Source: Isochrysis galbana (lineage: Eukaryota > Haptophyta > Isochrysidales > Isochrysidaceae). From it: a stretch of 64,000 bases of DNA. Positions 28,601 to 39,531 of the stretch are shown in pieces (position 1 is the first letter of the stretch; every line of letters starts with the position of its first letter). The DNA lies in assembly GCA_018136815.1 (NCBI GenBank), contig CM030932.1, forward strand, positions 2,440,234-2,504,233. The letters are read 5' to 3'. The position numbers and the translations under genes were made by a program. Under the pieces are notes generated by a model. That model was given only the letters and a program-made list of their open reading frames with translations. It ran no database searches and was not told the DNA's origin.

Positions 28601-29038
28601 AAGCAGAAAATAAGTTGTTACGCTAGTCTGCATTTAATTGTAAAATAACGCTCTATATACAACTGTGGACATTCGATCGCTCAATTCGACTGATGTCCCA
28701 CAATTGACGGAACGACACCTTTTGCCTGTACGTCGCGCGCCGACTTCGAGTACCCACCTGGGGGCTTCTTCCCCTTGGTGGCCGCTGCATGCCCTGGGGA
28801 GGCTCCAGGCGCCATCGGCGCGTGCGCGTGCTGGCTGCGAAGCGCTGCTGCCTGCGAAGCGATAGCCTCTATGGCCAACTGGCATCCCCTGAGAGCTGGT
28901 CGCCCGCGGGTCAAGCCGGCAAGAGATATCAGATATGTGCCCAAAAAAAGCGGAAGCACCTATTTCGGTGCTTCGGCAGTGAAGAGTGAGGAGATATATA
29001 GCTCACTCTACTCTTCTTCTCTTCTTCTTTCTCTCTCT

Positions 29039-29069
<31 letters not shown>

Positions 29070-29249
29070 CTTTCTCTCCCATCTCTCCATCTTTTGGGGG
29101 GCGTCGTCCGTCCCGGGGTCGCCTTAGGGAAGAAGGGGGAGGAAGTGGGGAGTGGTTGGGGGGCGGGGGAGCGGGAGCAGCGAGGGGAGTGGGGAAGTGG
29201 GGAGGGGTGGAAGGGGTGGTTGGGGGGGCGGTCTCGGCGTCGGCGCGCG
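28601..29249. other. Intergenic and pyrimidine-rich leader
   Basis: Bases 28665-28715 share words with 6338-6395. Bases 29020-29100 are C/T-rich with a run of about 22 C. The G-rich stretch 29100-29249 is open in the chromodomain frame but has no ATG before 29250. Confidence 0.3.
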
Positions 29250-32200
29250 ATGTCGGGCGTCGTGCGCTTCGTGGGCGTGTGCCAGCGGGCGGAGCGTTGC
29301 GTGTTGGCTGATGGCCACCGGGGCAAGTGTCAGCTGGGAGAGATGGCTGAGGTCGAGTATGAGGTGGAGGCCATCCTGGAGCAGAGGCAAGAGTACTTCC
29401 TCGTCAAGTGGAAAGGGTGGCCACGAGAAGACTCGACCTGGGAGACCGAGAGCGCCCTCGAGGGGTGCCCCAAGGTGCTGGCCGCGTGGCGCGCAAAGCA
29501 GGCGGGTGGGAAGGCACGCGCTGGACCGCAGAAGAGCACCGCAATGTCCGAACCGCGCAAGAAGCCTTCCAGGAAGCTTCTCGAGCACGCTGGACCGATT
29601 GATGCCAACAGCAAGGGTAGAGCGTCCGGCCGAGATAGACAAGTGAAGAAGGTAGGCTCGGGGAGAGTGGTGAAGCGAATGAAAGTGACCACTCTGAAGC
29701 GGACGTATCAAGACGCCCCGCCCCCTTCAGTGCACACCTCACACAGCCAGGGCGATGATTCCATGCCCAAGCGAGGATCAAGGTCACATGAAATCCTAGA
29801 GGTAGCTGGTGAGTCCTTGAGTGTCTGCCCGTCGACTTCGTCACAAGAGCGCGAGACACCAGCCACCCTTCATGAGCCTTCTCAAGTCTCCGGCGTGCTG
29901 ATGTCCCCTTCCGCGTCGTGCACCCCATCAGTCACCGTCCTTGCTGCATCCTTGATACCACCGATGGTTATTGAGAAGAGCTCACACGTAAGCGGTGGAG
30001 TGTCATTGATCCATGAGGTGCATGGAGATCGTCCATCGATCGAACGAGCCTGGCACACTGCATCTGGAGACCCTAAGAGCTCTCAGGAGGGGGGGACCAG
30101 CTTGGATTCAAGGCCAAGCGTTGTGGATGCAACGCTTGTTATGACAAGCAACAGCCATCTTCTGACTTTGCCGAAGGTGGAAGCTGTGACTGCCGGGCCC
30201 TCCGATTCAAAGTGCTCCGGGGATGGCGCCGATAGCGCCAGTCAAGACGAGGCTGCTTGCACTGTTCTCACGCAAGACGACGGTCTTGACGATATGGAAG
30301 CGAGGTCAAATTCATCTAGAAGCAGTCGCTCACAAGCCTCCATTGGTGTTAAGCCAGCACAAGGCCAGAACCATTCGCAGAGCGCTCGCGGGCTGGATGG
30401 ATTCCATGGAGCGCAGCACATGGACACTGCAGGAGATTCTGTCGAATTCCAAGAAGAAGCTTTTGTCCGTGACGATAGTGCGTGCAATATCGGCAAAAGC
30501 GAGCGCGTACCAGACGATGTGGGGGTTGTAAGCGACATTGACTATGAGGGCTGTGAATCCTTTGATAGGATGGTTGGAGAGAATTTGCAGGGCGAAGATG
30601 TGAGCAAAGGTGCGCACCAATCCTCTCTGCATCGCAATGTATGCTCACGTGGTGTGGCTCCAATGCCTCGCCACATCCACTGTCGCACACCCCTTCGGCT
30701 TTCAGTTTTTGAATTGTGTGCTTTGATGAAAGCGCTACCCCTTATCTTTCAGATGTTGCTCGTATGAAAGCAATGGGAAGCATGCGCGCCGCCCCCACCT
30801 GCCCGGCCTCATCATTCATCTTGGACTGCGCCCCCGCGAATGACTGCGCAAGTGAGGAAAGAGTTTCTGCGCCAGAGGCTCTTTGTGGGCCTTCAGTTTG
30901 CGTGGATGTAGTCGCACCCTCGGCCGCTCACGGAGTTAGCAGCTCTTCCAGGCATCGCGGCGCAGGGACCACGGCCGTAGCTGCAAGCGCTGCCCTTTGT
31001 CCCAGCGGCAACGTCGACAGCCGCGGCCGGCGACGAGCGCCACAGAAAAGGCAGCGGCAGCGGCGACGGGGTACACTGGTGTTCCACCGCGATTCGAATG
31101 AATTCGAGGGCAATGCCAGAGATGAAGATGAAGAGTGGGTGCATGCCATGATCGAGGAAGCAGAAAATGCCGAGGTAAAAACCGAGGTTGGTGCAAGGGA
31201 TGGGGATGCGGACGAGGCTGAGGAGGCTGCGGAGCATGAAGTGGATGAATCCGTCAAGGCTATTGCCCAGTCTGCAGAGGGAGGAATGAGTGCTGTCATG
31301 GCAGTGATTGAAGGTGGGGACGGCGCGACGACGAGTAGCACCCGGTCGCGAGTCGGAGAGTCCGTTGCACGCTGTACGGGAAATTTGAATATGTTTGGTG
31401 GGAGCACAGCCACATTGGCTGAGAATGCCGGGTGCATTGGGAGACCCGAGATTTCTTGGCGGCGTTCATCTCCGGATTCCTTGTGCAAAGGGACCATTGC
31501 TGGCCCATGGCTCCTCTCACTTCGTGGTTTTGTCGGTGAAGGGCAACGACTCCGACCAGCGTCTCCCACCCACGGCAATCCAGAGAACGGGGGACGCCGA
31601 TCGTCTACTGCTGCGGCTCTTGCATCTGGTATCGTCGACGGAGCTAGTACAAGCGTGCCAGCGTTGAGTGCCGGACGACGGCGTGGGCGACCAATGTTGC
31701 TCAAGAGGGGCCCGCCGCTTGGCTGGCGCTCGGACGGGGGGAAAGCAGCGCGCATGGTCGCCCGGAACGGTAGAAGCGAGAGGATAGGTGGACATGGAAT
31801 GGAAAACGCCCGAGGCTCTTTTGCCGGCACCGAAGCACTCGCGCTGGCTCTTCCCCCTCGCCGAAGACCTAATTCGTCAAGCGCACCACATGCTCTCGGC
31901 AAGGCTCGTGGCGGCCACCACGCGCCTCCCTCGCGTGCATCCAACACCGTTGGAGCGGATGGCATTGGAGCGGAAAGGGAGTTGCATGACGACAGTGATA
32001 GCGACGTAGGTGAAACTGAGGAAAGTGATCTCTCCGACGATTACAAGGCTTCGCGACGGGTCCTGCATCCTCACAGGGAGGCAATCGAGAGGCTGCATGC
32101 ATCTCATACCAATTCGCTAGTAGCTGTTGCCTCCCTTACCTCTAGACGCGCAGCAGAGTGGCAGTGCTTCGACGACGCGCCTCTGCTTGCGTATCCATAC

Positions 32201-32680
32201 GACGCTGGGCAATGGAATCGACCGCTTCCTGCCGCGACTGTTGTCCCCTTCTCCAAGCTTCCGACGCGTCCGCCTGGCGTACCATCCTCCGCTTACTGCC
32301 GGGGATGGCAACCTGTTGGATTCGATTGGCAAGCGGCAGGGGCAGTGGGCACGGGCATGCGTGGATGCGAGGTTTGTGACACCGATCACAGCGAGCGTGG
32401 GAACGAGCTCTTGCTATGTGACGAGGCCGGCTGTGACAATTGTTTCCACATGAGCTGTTTGGACCCCCCGCTTACGAGGATGCCTCGACGAGGAGTGTGG
32501 CTTTGCCCACCTTGCGTCCGAGAGAAAAAGGAGGCCGCCAAGAAAGAACGCGAGGCAGAGCGACCTGAGCGGCGGCGAGCCATCATGCCGGTGCAGGAGG
32601 CCATGTCGGCATACGAAAAAGAGAGGTTGGACAACATCGCGCGCAATAAGGAGGCCCTTGCTCAACTGGGGCTGGCATGA
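29250..32680 (+). CDS. Chromodomain and PHD-finger protein
   Basis: Two long frames (29250-about 30650 and about 30753-32680) encode one protein of roughly 1100 residues. The N-terminus has a small Cys/His motif (CQRAERCVLADGHRGKC). A chromodomain follows at about 32-85 (EYEVEAILEQRQEYFLVKWK, GWPREDSTWE), with the Y/W/W aromatic-cage positions present. The centre is Ser-rich and disordered, with basic patches (GRRRAPQKRQRQRRRG). A PHD finger lies near the C-terminus (CEVCDTDHSERGNELLLCD, CFHMSCLDPPL, GVWLCPPC), then a charged helix. Chromodomain plus PHD suggests a nuclear reader of methylated histone H3. The frames join across an intron that probably ends at TATCTTTCAG (30752) with a phase-1 donor near 30652; the exact donor is unresolved. 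Confidence 0.7.
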
Positions 32681-32768
32681 CACCTCCATTCGCACCTTGT
32701 CGTATCTCTTTACATTTTACAATTTCTCGCACTATGTCTCATTATCATTACGAGTACGAGCAACTAGG

Positions 32769-32990
32769 TTTATACTTTGTTCGCCCAGGGGGGGGGCACG
32801 AGCCCCCCCCCTCCTCTCTCCACTCCTCCCCTGCCGTGGGGGAGGAACCACCCATCCTCCTGGCATGCCTCATGGCTTGCCAAGAGCACACTGACATGCT
32901 GGCACACACTTCCTTCCCCACAGGCTCGCCTGACTCGCTCGTCTAGGCCCGGCGTGGCCAGCTCATTGCTCCAACTCCTCCTCCCCCCCT
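32769..32990 (+). repeat. Inverted-repeat element family R3, left-end copy
   Basis: TTTATACTTTGTTCGCCC, a G run, CACGAGCCCCCCCC and CACTCCTCCCCTGCCGTGG match the left arm of the complete element at 55697-56018. A matching right arm is not recognisable. The sequence to about 33350 is GC-rich filler. Confidence 0.5.
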
Positions 32991-33487
32991 TTTCGACAGG
33001 AAGACAGGAGCAGTGTGGGGGCCCCTGAGACTCAGGAGCGCCAGCGAGGGAGAGGCAGGGGGCAGGGGAGGCCAGGGCCCAGCTCCAGCCTCCTCTACCC
33101 CCTGGCAGCAAGCAGCTGGCCTCCAAGAGCCAAGAGCCTCCAGGGGTCGCCAGAGGGCAGCTGCAGGCCTGCCGCAGGCGCGCCATCGCGCGTGCCGCAG
33201 GAGAGGGGAGAGAAGGCGCGGAGAAGGAGGTGGGCGGAGCGAGAGCCCACCGAAGCATAGGTAAGTCCCGCACCTGTTTACAGGATAAGTCGGGACCGGG
33301 GCCGCCGCCAGCCTGGTAGGCATGAGGCATAGGAGGAAGGGGAGAACGGATCAGCACCAGGGGGCGGGGGGGGGGGGGGGCACCGGACCATATCTAAGCC
33401 CTTCACCCCTATCCCCCTAGTAGCTAGTAGTTCACGGGGGGAGTCGCCTGATGCCGGGGGGAGAAGGGCCGCGGGAGTGGGGCATAC
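32991..33487. other. Intergenic, GC-rich, no gene
   Basis: Repetitive AG/GC-rich sequence and a G run at 33361-33380. Frames on both strands overlap without recognisable domains. It may be the interior of the R3 element. Confidence 0.3.
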
Positions 33488-33712
33488 TCATTTGGATTTA
33501 TAATTTATAATGTTAATATTTTCCATTTGGTGCTCAAAACCTGTTTTCATGGCCACTTCCATGAGCTGATCGTAATTGACATACCATGTGGAAAGTGATT
33601 TCAACGAGATGTCGACGCGCGACCCTCCCCCAATGAGTGACTGGCGTAAGACTACGTGTGTGCTTCCACATATGTGTGAAGTGTCAAGTAAGCTCCAGGC
33701 TCCAGGTGACAA
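33488..33712 (-). pseudogene. C-terminal gene fragment, unrecognised
   Basis: Minus-strand frame reading THVVLRQSLIGGGSRVDISL, then KSLSTWYVNYDQLMEVAMKT and GFEHQMENINIINYKSK before the stop. Composition is protein-like and lower in GC than its surroundings. It has no proper start, and an R1 repeat lies immediately upstream (33775-33870), so it is probably a truncated gene or last exon. The pattern recalls the C-terminal part of an enzyme domain, but I cannot name the family. Confidence 0.35.
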
Positions 33713-33774
33713 CGGAAGGTGCTAGCAAGGATGGCGAGATAAATGAACGCTTCAGGTGCCTTGAGGCGAGTAGT

Positions 33775-33870
33775 GAGGGAGAGGAAGGGATATGGGCGTG
33801 GCTACAGTAGTTATCCCTATAGCCACGCGCGAGGCGAGAAGATTAAAAGGGTTTTTTTAGAACACACCGT
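33775..33870 (-). repeat. Interspersed repeat family R1, partial minus-strand copy
   Basis: GGGAGAGGAAGGGATATG, GGGCGTGGCTAC, TAGCCACGCGCGAGGCGAGA and AGATTAAAAGGGTTTTTTT match the outer part of R1. Confidence 0.55.
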
Positions 33871-34577
33871 CAGACATGAGGCGAACACACGCGCGAGCGA
33901 CCAGGGGAGTGGATGAGGCGAGGGCGATGTCAGCGGGATCTCGGAGGGAAGAGTATCTAGAGTAGCCTAGCGGACATTTACAAGAATGTTTTTTTTCTAC
34001 TTCCGTCTTGTCTAGCGGCGTGCGGCCGTCTAGTGTGCAGAGGGTGGGAAGGGAAGGAAGGGCGATGTCAAACGTGAGGTAGAAGGTAGAAGATACCGGA
34101 CTAGTAGTAGGTGTTAGCCCTGAACCTTCAGATGTTTTTTCTTAATTCGCATCATCAAAGTTGAGTGCGACAGTGCTCGGCCAATGCGCAGTCCAGCAAC
34201 CCGCTATCTGCGAGCAATATCTGCACCCCTTCTCTCCACAATCTACTAATAATGCAAGTCCAAGGCATCATCACCGGCAGCGGAAGTAAAATGCTAGATG
34301 AGGAGGCTAGAGGAGGCCTGTCTGCGTGCGGTAACGGTCACTTCATGATTCATTGCTTCACTCACTTCCAGTTTCACAGCTGGACGTTTGTACGTTGACG
34401 TTAAGGGACAAGAGCACAACGGCACAAATGCACATTCACTGATTGCTCACAGTAGGACATTTCTCACACCGCACAACTCCAACTCGCATGAGAGCAACGA
34501 GGGTCCTAGTAAAGGAGTGATGATAAAGAGATGAGCTGATGGTATCGATTGCCGTACTCAACAGGATCCATGCAGCT
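33871..34577. other. Intergenic, no gene assigned
   Basis: No frame of convincing composition. The word at 34117-34136 is shared with 26225-26245. Confidence 0.25.
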
Positions 34578-35379
34578 TCACTGGCCGCATATCCAGTTCA
34601 CGAGATACGCGGCGGCCACGAGGTTTAAATGAGGGAATGCCACGGGATTGAAGAGGGCATTTTTGATCGGACGTTCTGCTGTTTTTGCCCGCTCATATTC
34701 ATCTGCCTGGCTGATGTCCACAAATTTAATCCATGGACAGTCGAGGAGCTCTCGAGGCGAGTCGGATTGAACAATTGAGAGTCTGACAAAGTAATAGTCG
34801 ACAGAGGCGTTTCTGCAATCAAGCCCAACTCTTCGAGTAGCAATAGCGAGTGGCACGGGTAGTTGGCCGTTGCGGACACATCTCGCTGCTTGCCTGACGC
34901 CATGTAACTATGTAGTACGGGTAATTGGGTGGGCTGCGCGATTGATTCCTCTCCTCGACGATTTTCAGATAGCTCCTCCTGATGATGTCCCCCTCGAGTT
35001 GCTGCCGTACCCGTCGTACATCCTTCAACATTGCTACTCTCCTCCCCGATTCGGGCGAAGGCGAGCGCGGCGCATCGGCGAGAGTAGCAGGCCGTGCGAC
35101 GGCGACCAACGTACTCGACGGCGCCCTTTCCAACATCCCCGACGGCGGCCTCTCGAGGGATGAGACGGGAGCGCACATGAGCAGCTCTGCCCTGCCGCAA
35201 GCGTCGTCGCTCTGGGAGGCCCGCCTCTCATTCTCCACTGATCCCGCTCTGGCATCTTGTACAGTAAAAGAGAAGGAGAAGAGAAAGAAGAAAGAGGGAC
35301 TCGGGGGGGCGGGGGGCGGCGGGGGGGCGTGGCTCCTCTCTCTCCCTCTCTCTCTCTCGGGGCTGTCGAGCACAAGCAA
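34578..35379 (-). pseudogene. Two-part gene fragment, unrecognised
   Basis: The lower part (34578-34907, minus) reads VPLAIATRRVGLDCRNASVD, YYFVRLSIVQSDSPRELLDC and PWIKFVDISQADEYERAKT, ending NWICGQ and a stop; this is clearly protein-like. The upper part (34910-35379) in another frame holds ESGRRVAMLKDVRRVRQQLE and GDIIRRSYLKIVEERNQS after a Ser/Pro-rich start and a CT-repeat leader. The change of frame near 34900 has no adequately long intron, so this is either a frameshifted pseudogene or a gene whose splice I cannot resolve. Confidence 0.3.
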
Positions 35380-35641
35380 GGCGCCGAAAGAAGAAGCCCC
35401 CTTGCCTTGCGATCCCCTTCCCCATCGTCTGGATCATCAAGTGAAAGGCCCCTCTTCTTCTGGCGCTAGAGGCATCCCTTTCGCCAGTCTCCTCTGGATG
35501 TAAAAGGATCAAAGATAGGCCTTCTTTATTGGACTTTCTGGTGGCTCTAGAGGGATCCCTTTCCCCCGTTTCCTCTGGATTAGATGATGAGAGGCCGTGG
35601 ATCCAAGGCCTCTCTTGTGGCTCTAGAGAGTAGAGGACTCC

Positions 35642-35798
35642 TGTTAGAAATTGTAGTCTTGTAAGAGGTCTTGTTGGCTAGCATCCCTAGCCACATACAC
35701 CGGACGAGCCATCCAACCGCGGGGTAGGGGCTCCGTTGCCGATGAGGCACGGTCCCTCAGCACTAGGATTAAACCAGGACAACAAGAAAACTCTGACA
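35642..35798 (-). repeat. Copia 3' LTR, 157 bp
   Basis: On the minus strand it begins TGTCAGAGTTTTCTTG and ends ACAATTTCTAACA, with a polypurine tract immediately upstream. It matches the outer parts of the LTR at 51866-52714, and fragments of it are at 44185-44345 and 44895-44960. Confidence 0.7.
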
Positions 35799-36027
35799 CT
35801 CCCCCATCGCCAAAGGCGAATCCCTATTTCCCATCCGACGTCATTCCCAATGAAAGATACAAGCATACGTCAGGACTGAATCGAGCTCAAGCGAGATGAC
35901 GCATAGGCCGACGAAGGATTCTCATTAGGCCGATAAAGGCGTAATGGCTCCACTACGGCATGAGGCCTGTCAACTCTAAGAGAGTTTGCAGGTTGACCGG
36001 TGGGACATGCGGAAGTGCGACAAGTCG

Positions 36028-37731
36028 CTAAAATGATCCGAGCGACTTGTTGCGGAACGAAACGAACTTTCCCTTTTCTAGAGCCTTAGTCATCATGTCG
36101 GCAATTTGGTTGTTGGTCGACAGCCACGAAGGAGTAGAGATAAGATCGAGAAATTGCTTGCGGCCAAACCAAAGCCAATTTTCGTAGTGACGAGTGCGAG
36201 CCGTAACACCAGGGTTCTTGATCGAAGCGATTGTGGCTGAGTTGTCGCAATGGATAGCAACCGGAAGAGAGTAGTCCGCTTCGAGAAACTCTAGAACGTT
36301 AAGAACGAACCTTAGATCCTTGGCTCCATTAGTATATGCAGCGATTTCGGCTTCGGCAGAGGATTGTGGAATTATCTTCAGTTTGCGTGCCGAATATGAG
36401 ACCGCCGCTCCGCAGTACATGATGATGTGACCCGAGAAAGGGTTAGGGGAGGAACCCCAAGATGCGTCTGAGTAGACTTCAATGGTGGGTGCGGAGCCTC
36501 TGTAAGTTAGCGACAGCGATTTGGTGTTGTGTAGGTATGAAAGAACGGCTAGCGCATGCTCGAAGTTCTTGGGGCTTGGATCCTGCATGAACTGACAGAG
36601 AAAGCTTGAGGCGTAAGCAACATCGGGCCTTGTGCAATTTGCTATCCAGAGCAGGCATCCCATTATAGCTAGATAGGGCTTGTCCCTCATGATGGCGTGC
36701 TCTTCATCAGATGTGGCACCTTTCATTTTCATGAAGGTATCTATGTCGGTTGAACGAATTGGAACGGTGTATGGTTTGCTCGAGCCGCGCAGGAACTTGG
36801 TCGCCGTGTTGACAATGTAGTGTTCTTGGCTGACGCGAAGAGTTTTAGCGGTCACATCTCGCGAGAGTAGCATCCCACAAAACAATGAGGGCGCCTTGGG
36901 AGCGCTGCACGCGAACCTTGCGGTATACCTTGAAAGGAATGTGCGGACTTGCTCGGTAGCCGATTTGTTGTCGCGAGGAAAGCTAATGAGCAAGTTATCG
37001 ACGTACAGTCCAATCTTGATTAATATCCCATCTGGGGATCGTTTGAAAAGATTAGGCTCGGCGACACATCGCTTGAACCCGAGAGAGACGAGATGGTCGG
37101 CATTCGACTTCATGAATAGGTGGCCGGCTTGCTTGGTCCCTTCGAGTGGGCGAGTAAGCTTACATGCGGCATACCCTTCTTGTTCGAAGCCGTGGGGTTG
37201 CTCAACGTATAGATCAAGATTGGGGTCCATGTCACCTTGAGTGAACGCTTTGGTGACGTCGATCTCGAGCCAATCGTCTTCTGATGCGCAGATATTGGCT
37301 AGAAAGAGTCGAATGGACTCACATCGCATTGTAGAGCAAAAGGTTTCATCGTAGTCGATGCCCTCGACTTGAGAGTAACCGCAAGCCACCCATCTAGCCT
37401 TGAAGCGTTCGATGGAACCGTCGCTTTTGTGGATGATTTTGAAGACCCATTTGCCCTTTGTACATTTGCGACCGGGAGGAAGGGAGCGGACTAGCGTCCA
37501 AGCACTATTGGTCTCGTATTTGCCCTTGACATCGTCCTTCATTGCTTCTATCCATTGTTTCGCGTAGATCGGATCGGCTATTGCGTCTTTGAAGGATTTG
37601 GGTGTTGGAATTGAATTAGCCGAGTCGGGATTGACAATGAGACACTCCCCCACCGACGAGGCGGTCATGGCGATAGCGAGGAGGCCGGCAACGGTCGTTG
37701 AAAGGACGGAGCGAGGGGTAGCCGGCGGCAA
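36028..37731 (-). pseudogene. Copia reverse transcriptase/RNase H, RT active site altered
   Basis: 567 codons without an internal stop but with no ATG start. Typical Copia RT landmarks: PKSFKDAIADPIYAKQWIEA, KWVFKIIHKSDGSIERFKAR, IDYDETFCSTMRCESIRLFL, LEIDVTKAFTQGDMDPNLDL (first catalytic Asp) and the YVDD box, which here reads Y-V-D-N (GAT AAC near 36996). RNase H follows: IEVYSDASWG, SSAEAEIAAYTNGAKDLRF, IHCDNSATIASIKNPGVTAR and SWLSTNNQIADMMTKALEK, with D-E-D-D ligands present. Loss of the second YVDD aspartate should abolish polymerisation. The upstream integrase is absent. Confidence 0.85.
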
Positions 37732-37764
37732 GTGCCACGCTAGGCGGGCCGACGGCGGGGTGAG

Positions 37765-38030
37765 GTTCCCCCGCGGTGCGCGCGCGGGGGGGGTTCCTCC
37801 CCTCCTCCCTCCGGAGTTCCTGTCGGCGTCTGCGGCGCGCGGGGGGGAATTCCTGTTCCCCCTCCGGAGGTCCGGTCGGCGTTTTCTGCGCGCGGGGGGG
37901 CGCGCGGGGGGGGTTCCTGCCCTCCTCCCTCCGGAGTTCCTGCCGGCGTATTCTGCGCGTGGGGGGGAATTCCTGTTCCCCCTCCGGAGGTGCGGTCGGC
38001 GTGTTTTCCGCGCGGGGGGGGAATCTTAGA
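37765..38030 (-). repeat. GC-rich tandem repeat inside the Copia interior
   Basis: Alternating units GGAATTCCTGTTCCCCCTCC and TTCCTGCCCTCCTCCCTCCG occur, each followed by GGAGTTCCTGNCGGCGT or GGAGGTNCGGTCGGCGT and a G run. The composite unit is about 140 bases and is present nearly twice. It encodes GGGTGIPP-type peptides in one frame. Confidence 0.65.
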
Positions 38031-38682
38031 CCTTTCGCCTGCGCCCTCTGCGAGTCCGTCTCCCAAGGGGGGGGGTGCAGCAAAGGTGGCAGCTATGCAG
38101 TTTGACGAAACAGTGAGGAGGCGCGGGCAATCGTTCCCCAGGGGGAAGAGATTTTCCCCATTGCAGCAATGGGGGCTTCCTTGCTCGAGCTGCCCGACTT
38201 TGCAACGCTGTTGCGCCTGGTAGCAACCTCGCAGCCCGGTGCCTTCCGGGGAGATTCGACGCGCCTCGTAGTGGCTGATGTGACCATCCGACACGGGTGA
38301 CGACCTCGAGCGTCCCGACGCCTCGAGGGCTCTAAGAATAGAAGCTGAGGGATGGATTTTGGGGTCATTCGATGTGGAATTGTGGTTTTGCCACCCTTGA
38401 ACTGTCGAGTGCGGGCGGTTCTGGCTGTGGTTGTCACTGAAGTTGTTGAGTGATTTGGCCATGTGGTCCAGGTCCCACCACTTGGAGGAGCGTGTGGCGC
38501 GGTCGGCGGCCGCTGAGTCGAAGAAAAGATTTTCAACGAATTTGTCGAGTTTATTCGTTGTGGTGTTGTACCCTTGAGCGGCGTTGTCGAGCGCGCTGTG
38601 GTTGTAGAAGTTGGGGTGGTCTCTCGGCGGGGGTACCATGTTAGAAATTGTAGTCTTGTAAGAGGTCGTGTTGGCTAGCATC

Positions 38683-38849
38683 CATTGGACGTTATCACAA
38701 GGAGGCCGCAGCGCGGCCCCCTGTGGCTTGAGGATGAGACCGCGGCGCGGCGCGCCGCGCATCCTGTTACTTCATAACAAGTTAAAAGATACCAAAGGGG
38801 GCCACTGACCACTGAACACACAGGGCACACTAACAGTATCGCTCACAAA
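38683..38849. other. Flank of the Copia remnant
   Basis: GC-rich palindromic words (GCGGCGCGGCGCGCCGCGC at 38742-38760). No gene. The expected rest of the 5' LTR is not found here, so the element was truncated or interrupted at 38682. Confidence 0.3.
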
Positions 38850-39400
38850 TCAAACGCACACACGGGGGGATTGCGTGGGAGACTCACACAAGCGAACAAG
38901 GAGAGAAAGGGAGAGATCACGGCTCGACCCATGCGGCCCTCTCCACCTCCTCATCCCAATATAAGTTCTAGGGTGCACACCACGCAAAACCATCCGTGAC
39001 AGACGTCTAACGTCTCCGAGTGAGGCCCGGAGAGCCCAACTTCGAACTGATGACGGGCGCGCTGCGTGCCCGTCTTCGACGGTCCATCCATTGTCGAAGC
39101 GAAGCTCGGTTCCTCTTTGGGAACCAGTCGCGAGGGCGCACCGGCGGCTAGCCCAGAACGGGCTCCTCGGGGGAACGGGAGAAGCCAAGGACGGGCATTT
39201 GAAATTGACGGGAGGAGGGCTCGGAACGCGAAGCGGAGGGACGGAGAGCGTGGGAACGGGCGCGGCGAGCAGGAGCCGCTTATTTGGGACTCGTAGGAAC
39301 TTGTTTGTAGACTCGAAGGGGTCACTTGGAAGGCTCGGGGATCGGGGTACTCAGACACTAGCAGAGGCACAAGGGGTACAGACCCACTAGACGACACCCC
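38850..39400 (-). mobile_element. Third decayed leader with S-x-LAAGA peptide
   Basis: The minus-strand frame from about 39397 contains GARSGLAAGAPSRLVPKEEP, then SFASTMDGPSKTGTQ. The S-G-L-A-A-G-A-P-S core and flanks align with the plus-strand peptide at 11650-11710. The frame is likely non-functional. I interpret it as a retroelement 5' end, as at 3081-4360 and 10690-11725. Confidence 0.35.
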
Positions 39401-39407
39401 TCAACAA

Positions 39408-39531
39408 GTTCACCCACAACCTGAACATCTTCACTCTAACCTGAACATGTTCACATTTGAACATGTTCACCTGTGAACATGTTCACATCTGAACATGTTC
39501 ATTCACACCTGAACATGTTCACATCTGCGTC
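39408..39531. repeat. Tandem palindromic repeat TGAACATGTTCA
   Basis: GTTCAC and TGAACATGTTCA words alternate about seven times with 4-10 base spacers. TGAACATGTTCA is a perfect 12-base palindrome, so the array can form small hairpins or serve as a dimeric protein-binding array. The 3' end of the ORF at 39499-40329 lies inside it. Confidence 0.8.

Larger units (their letters stand above)
35642..38682 (-). mobile_element. Decayed Ty1/Copia LTR retrotransposon
   Basis: Minus-strand element. The 5' LTR remnant (38682-38640) ends in ATTTCTAACA and is followed directly by a TGGTACCCCC primer-binding-site-like word (38639-38630). Then come a non-canonical interior, the reverse transcriptase/RNase H frame (37731-36028), a polypurine-like GATGGGGGAG (35808-35799) and a complete 157-bp 3' LTR (35798-35642). 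Protease and integrase are missing and the 5' LTR keeps only 43 bases, so it cannot move on its own. A Gag is not recognisable; the interior between 37740 and 38640 has an open frame of unusual Asn/His-rich composition plus tandem repeats. Confidence 0.75.

Noticed and set aside
30928-31965. A 345-codon minus-strand frame opposite the PHD gene
   Set aside because: The plus strand encodes the PHD protein; the minus frame has shadow-like Ser/Arg/Pro composition.
38640-38682. A protein start MLANTTSYKTTISNMV in the Copia interior
   Set aside because: These codons are the U5 end of the LTR read through into the primer-binding site, not a gene start.
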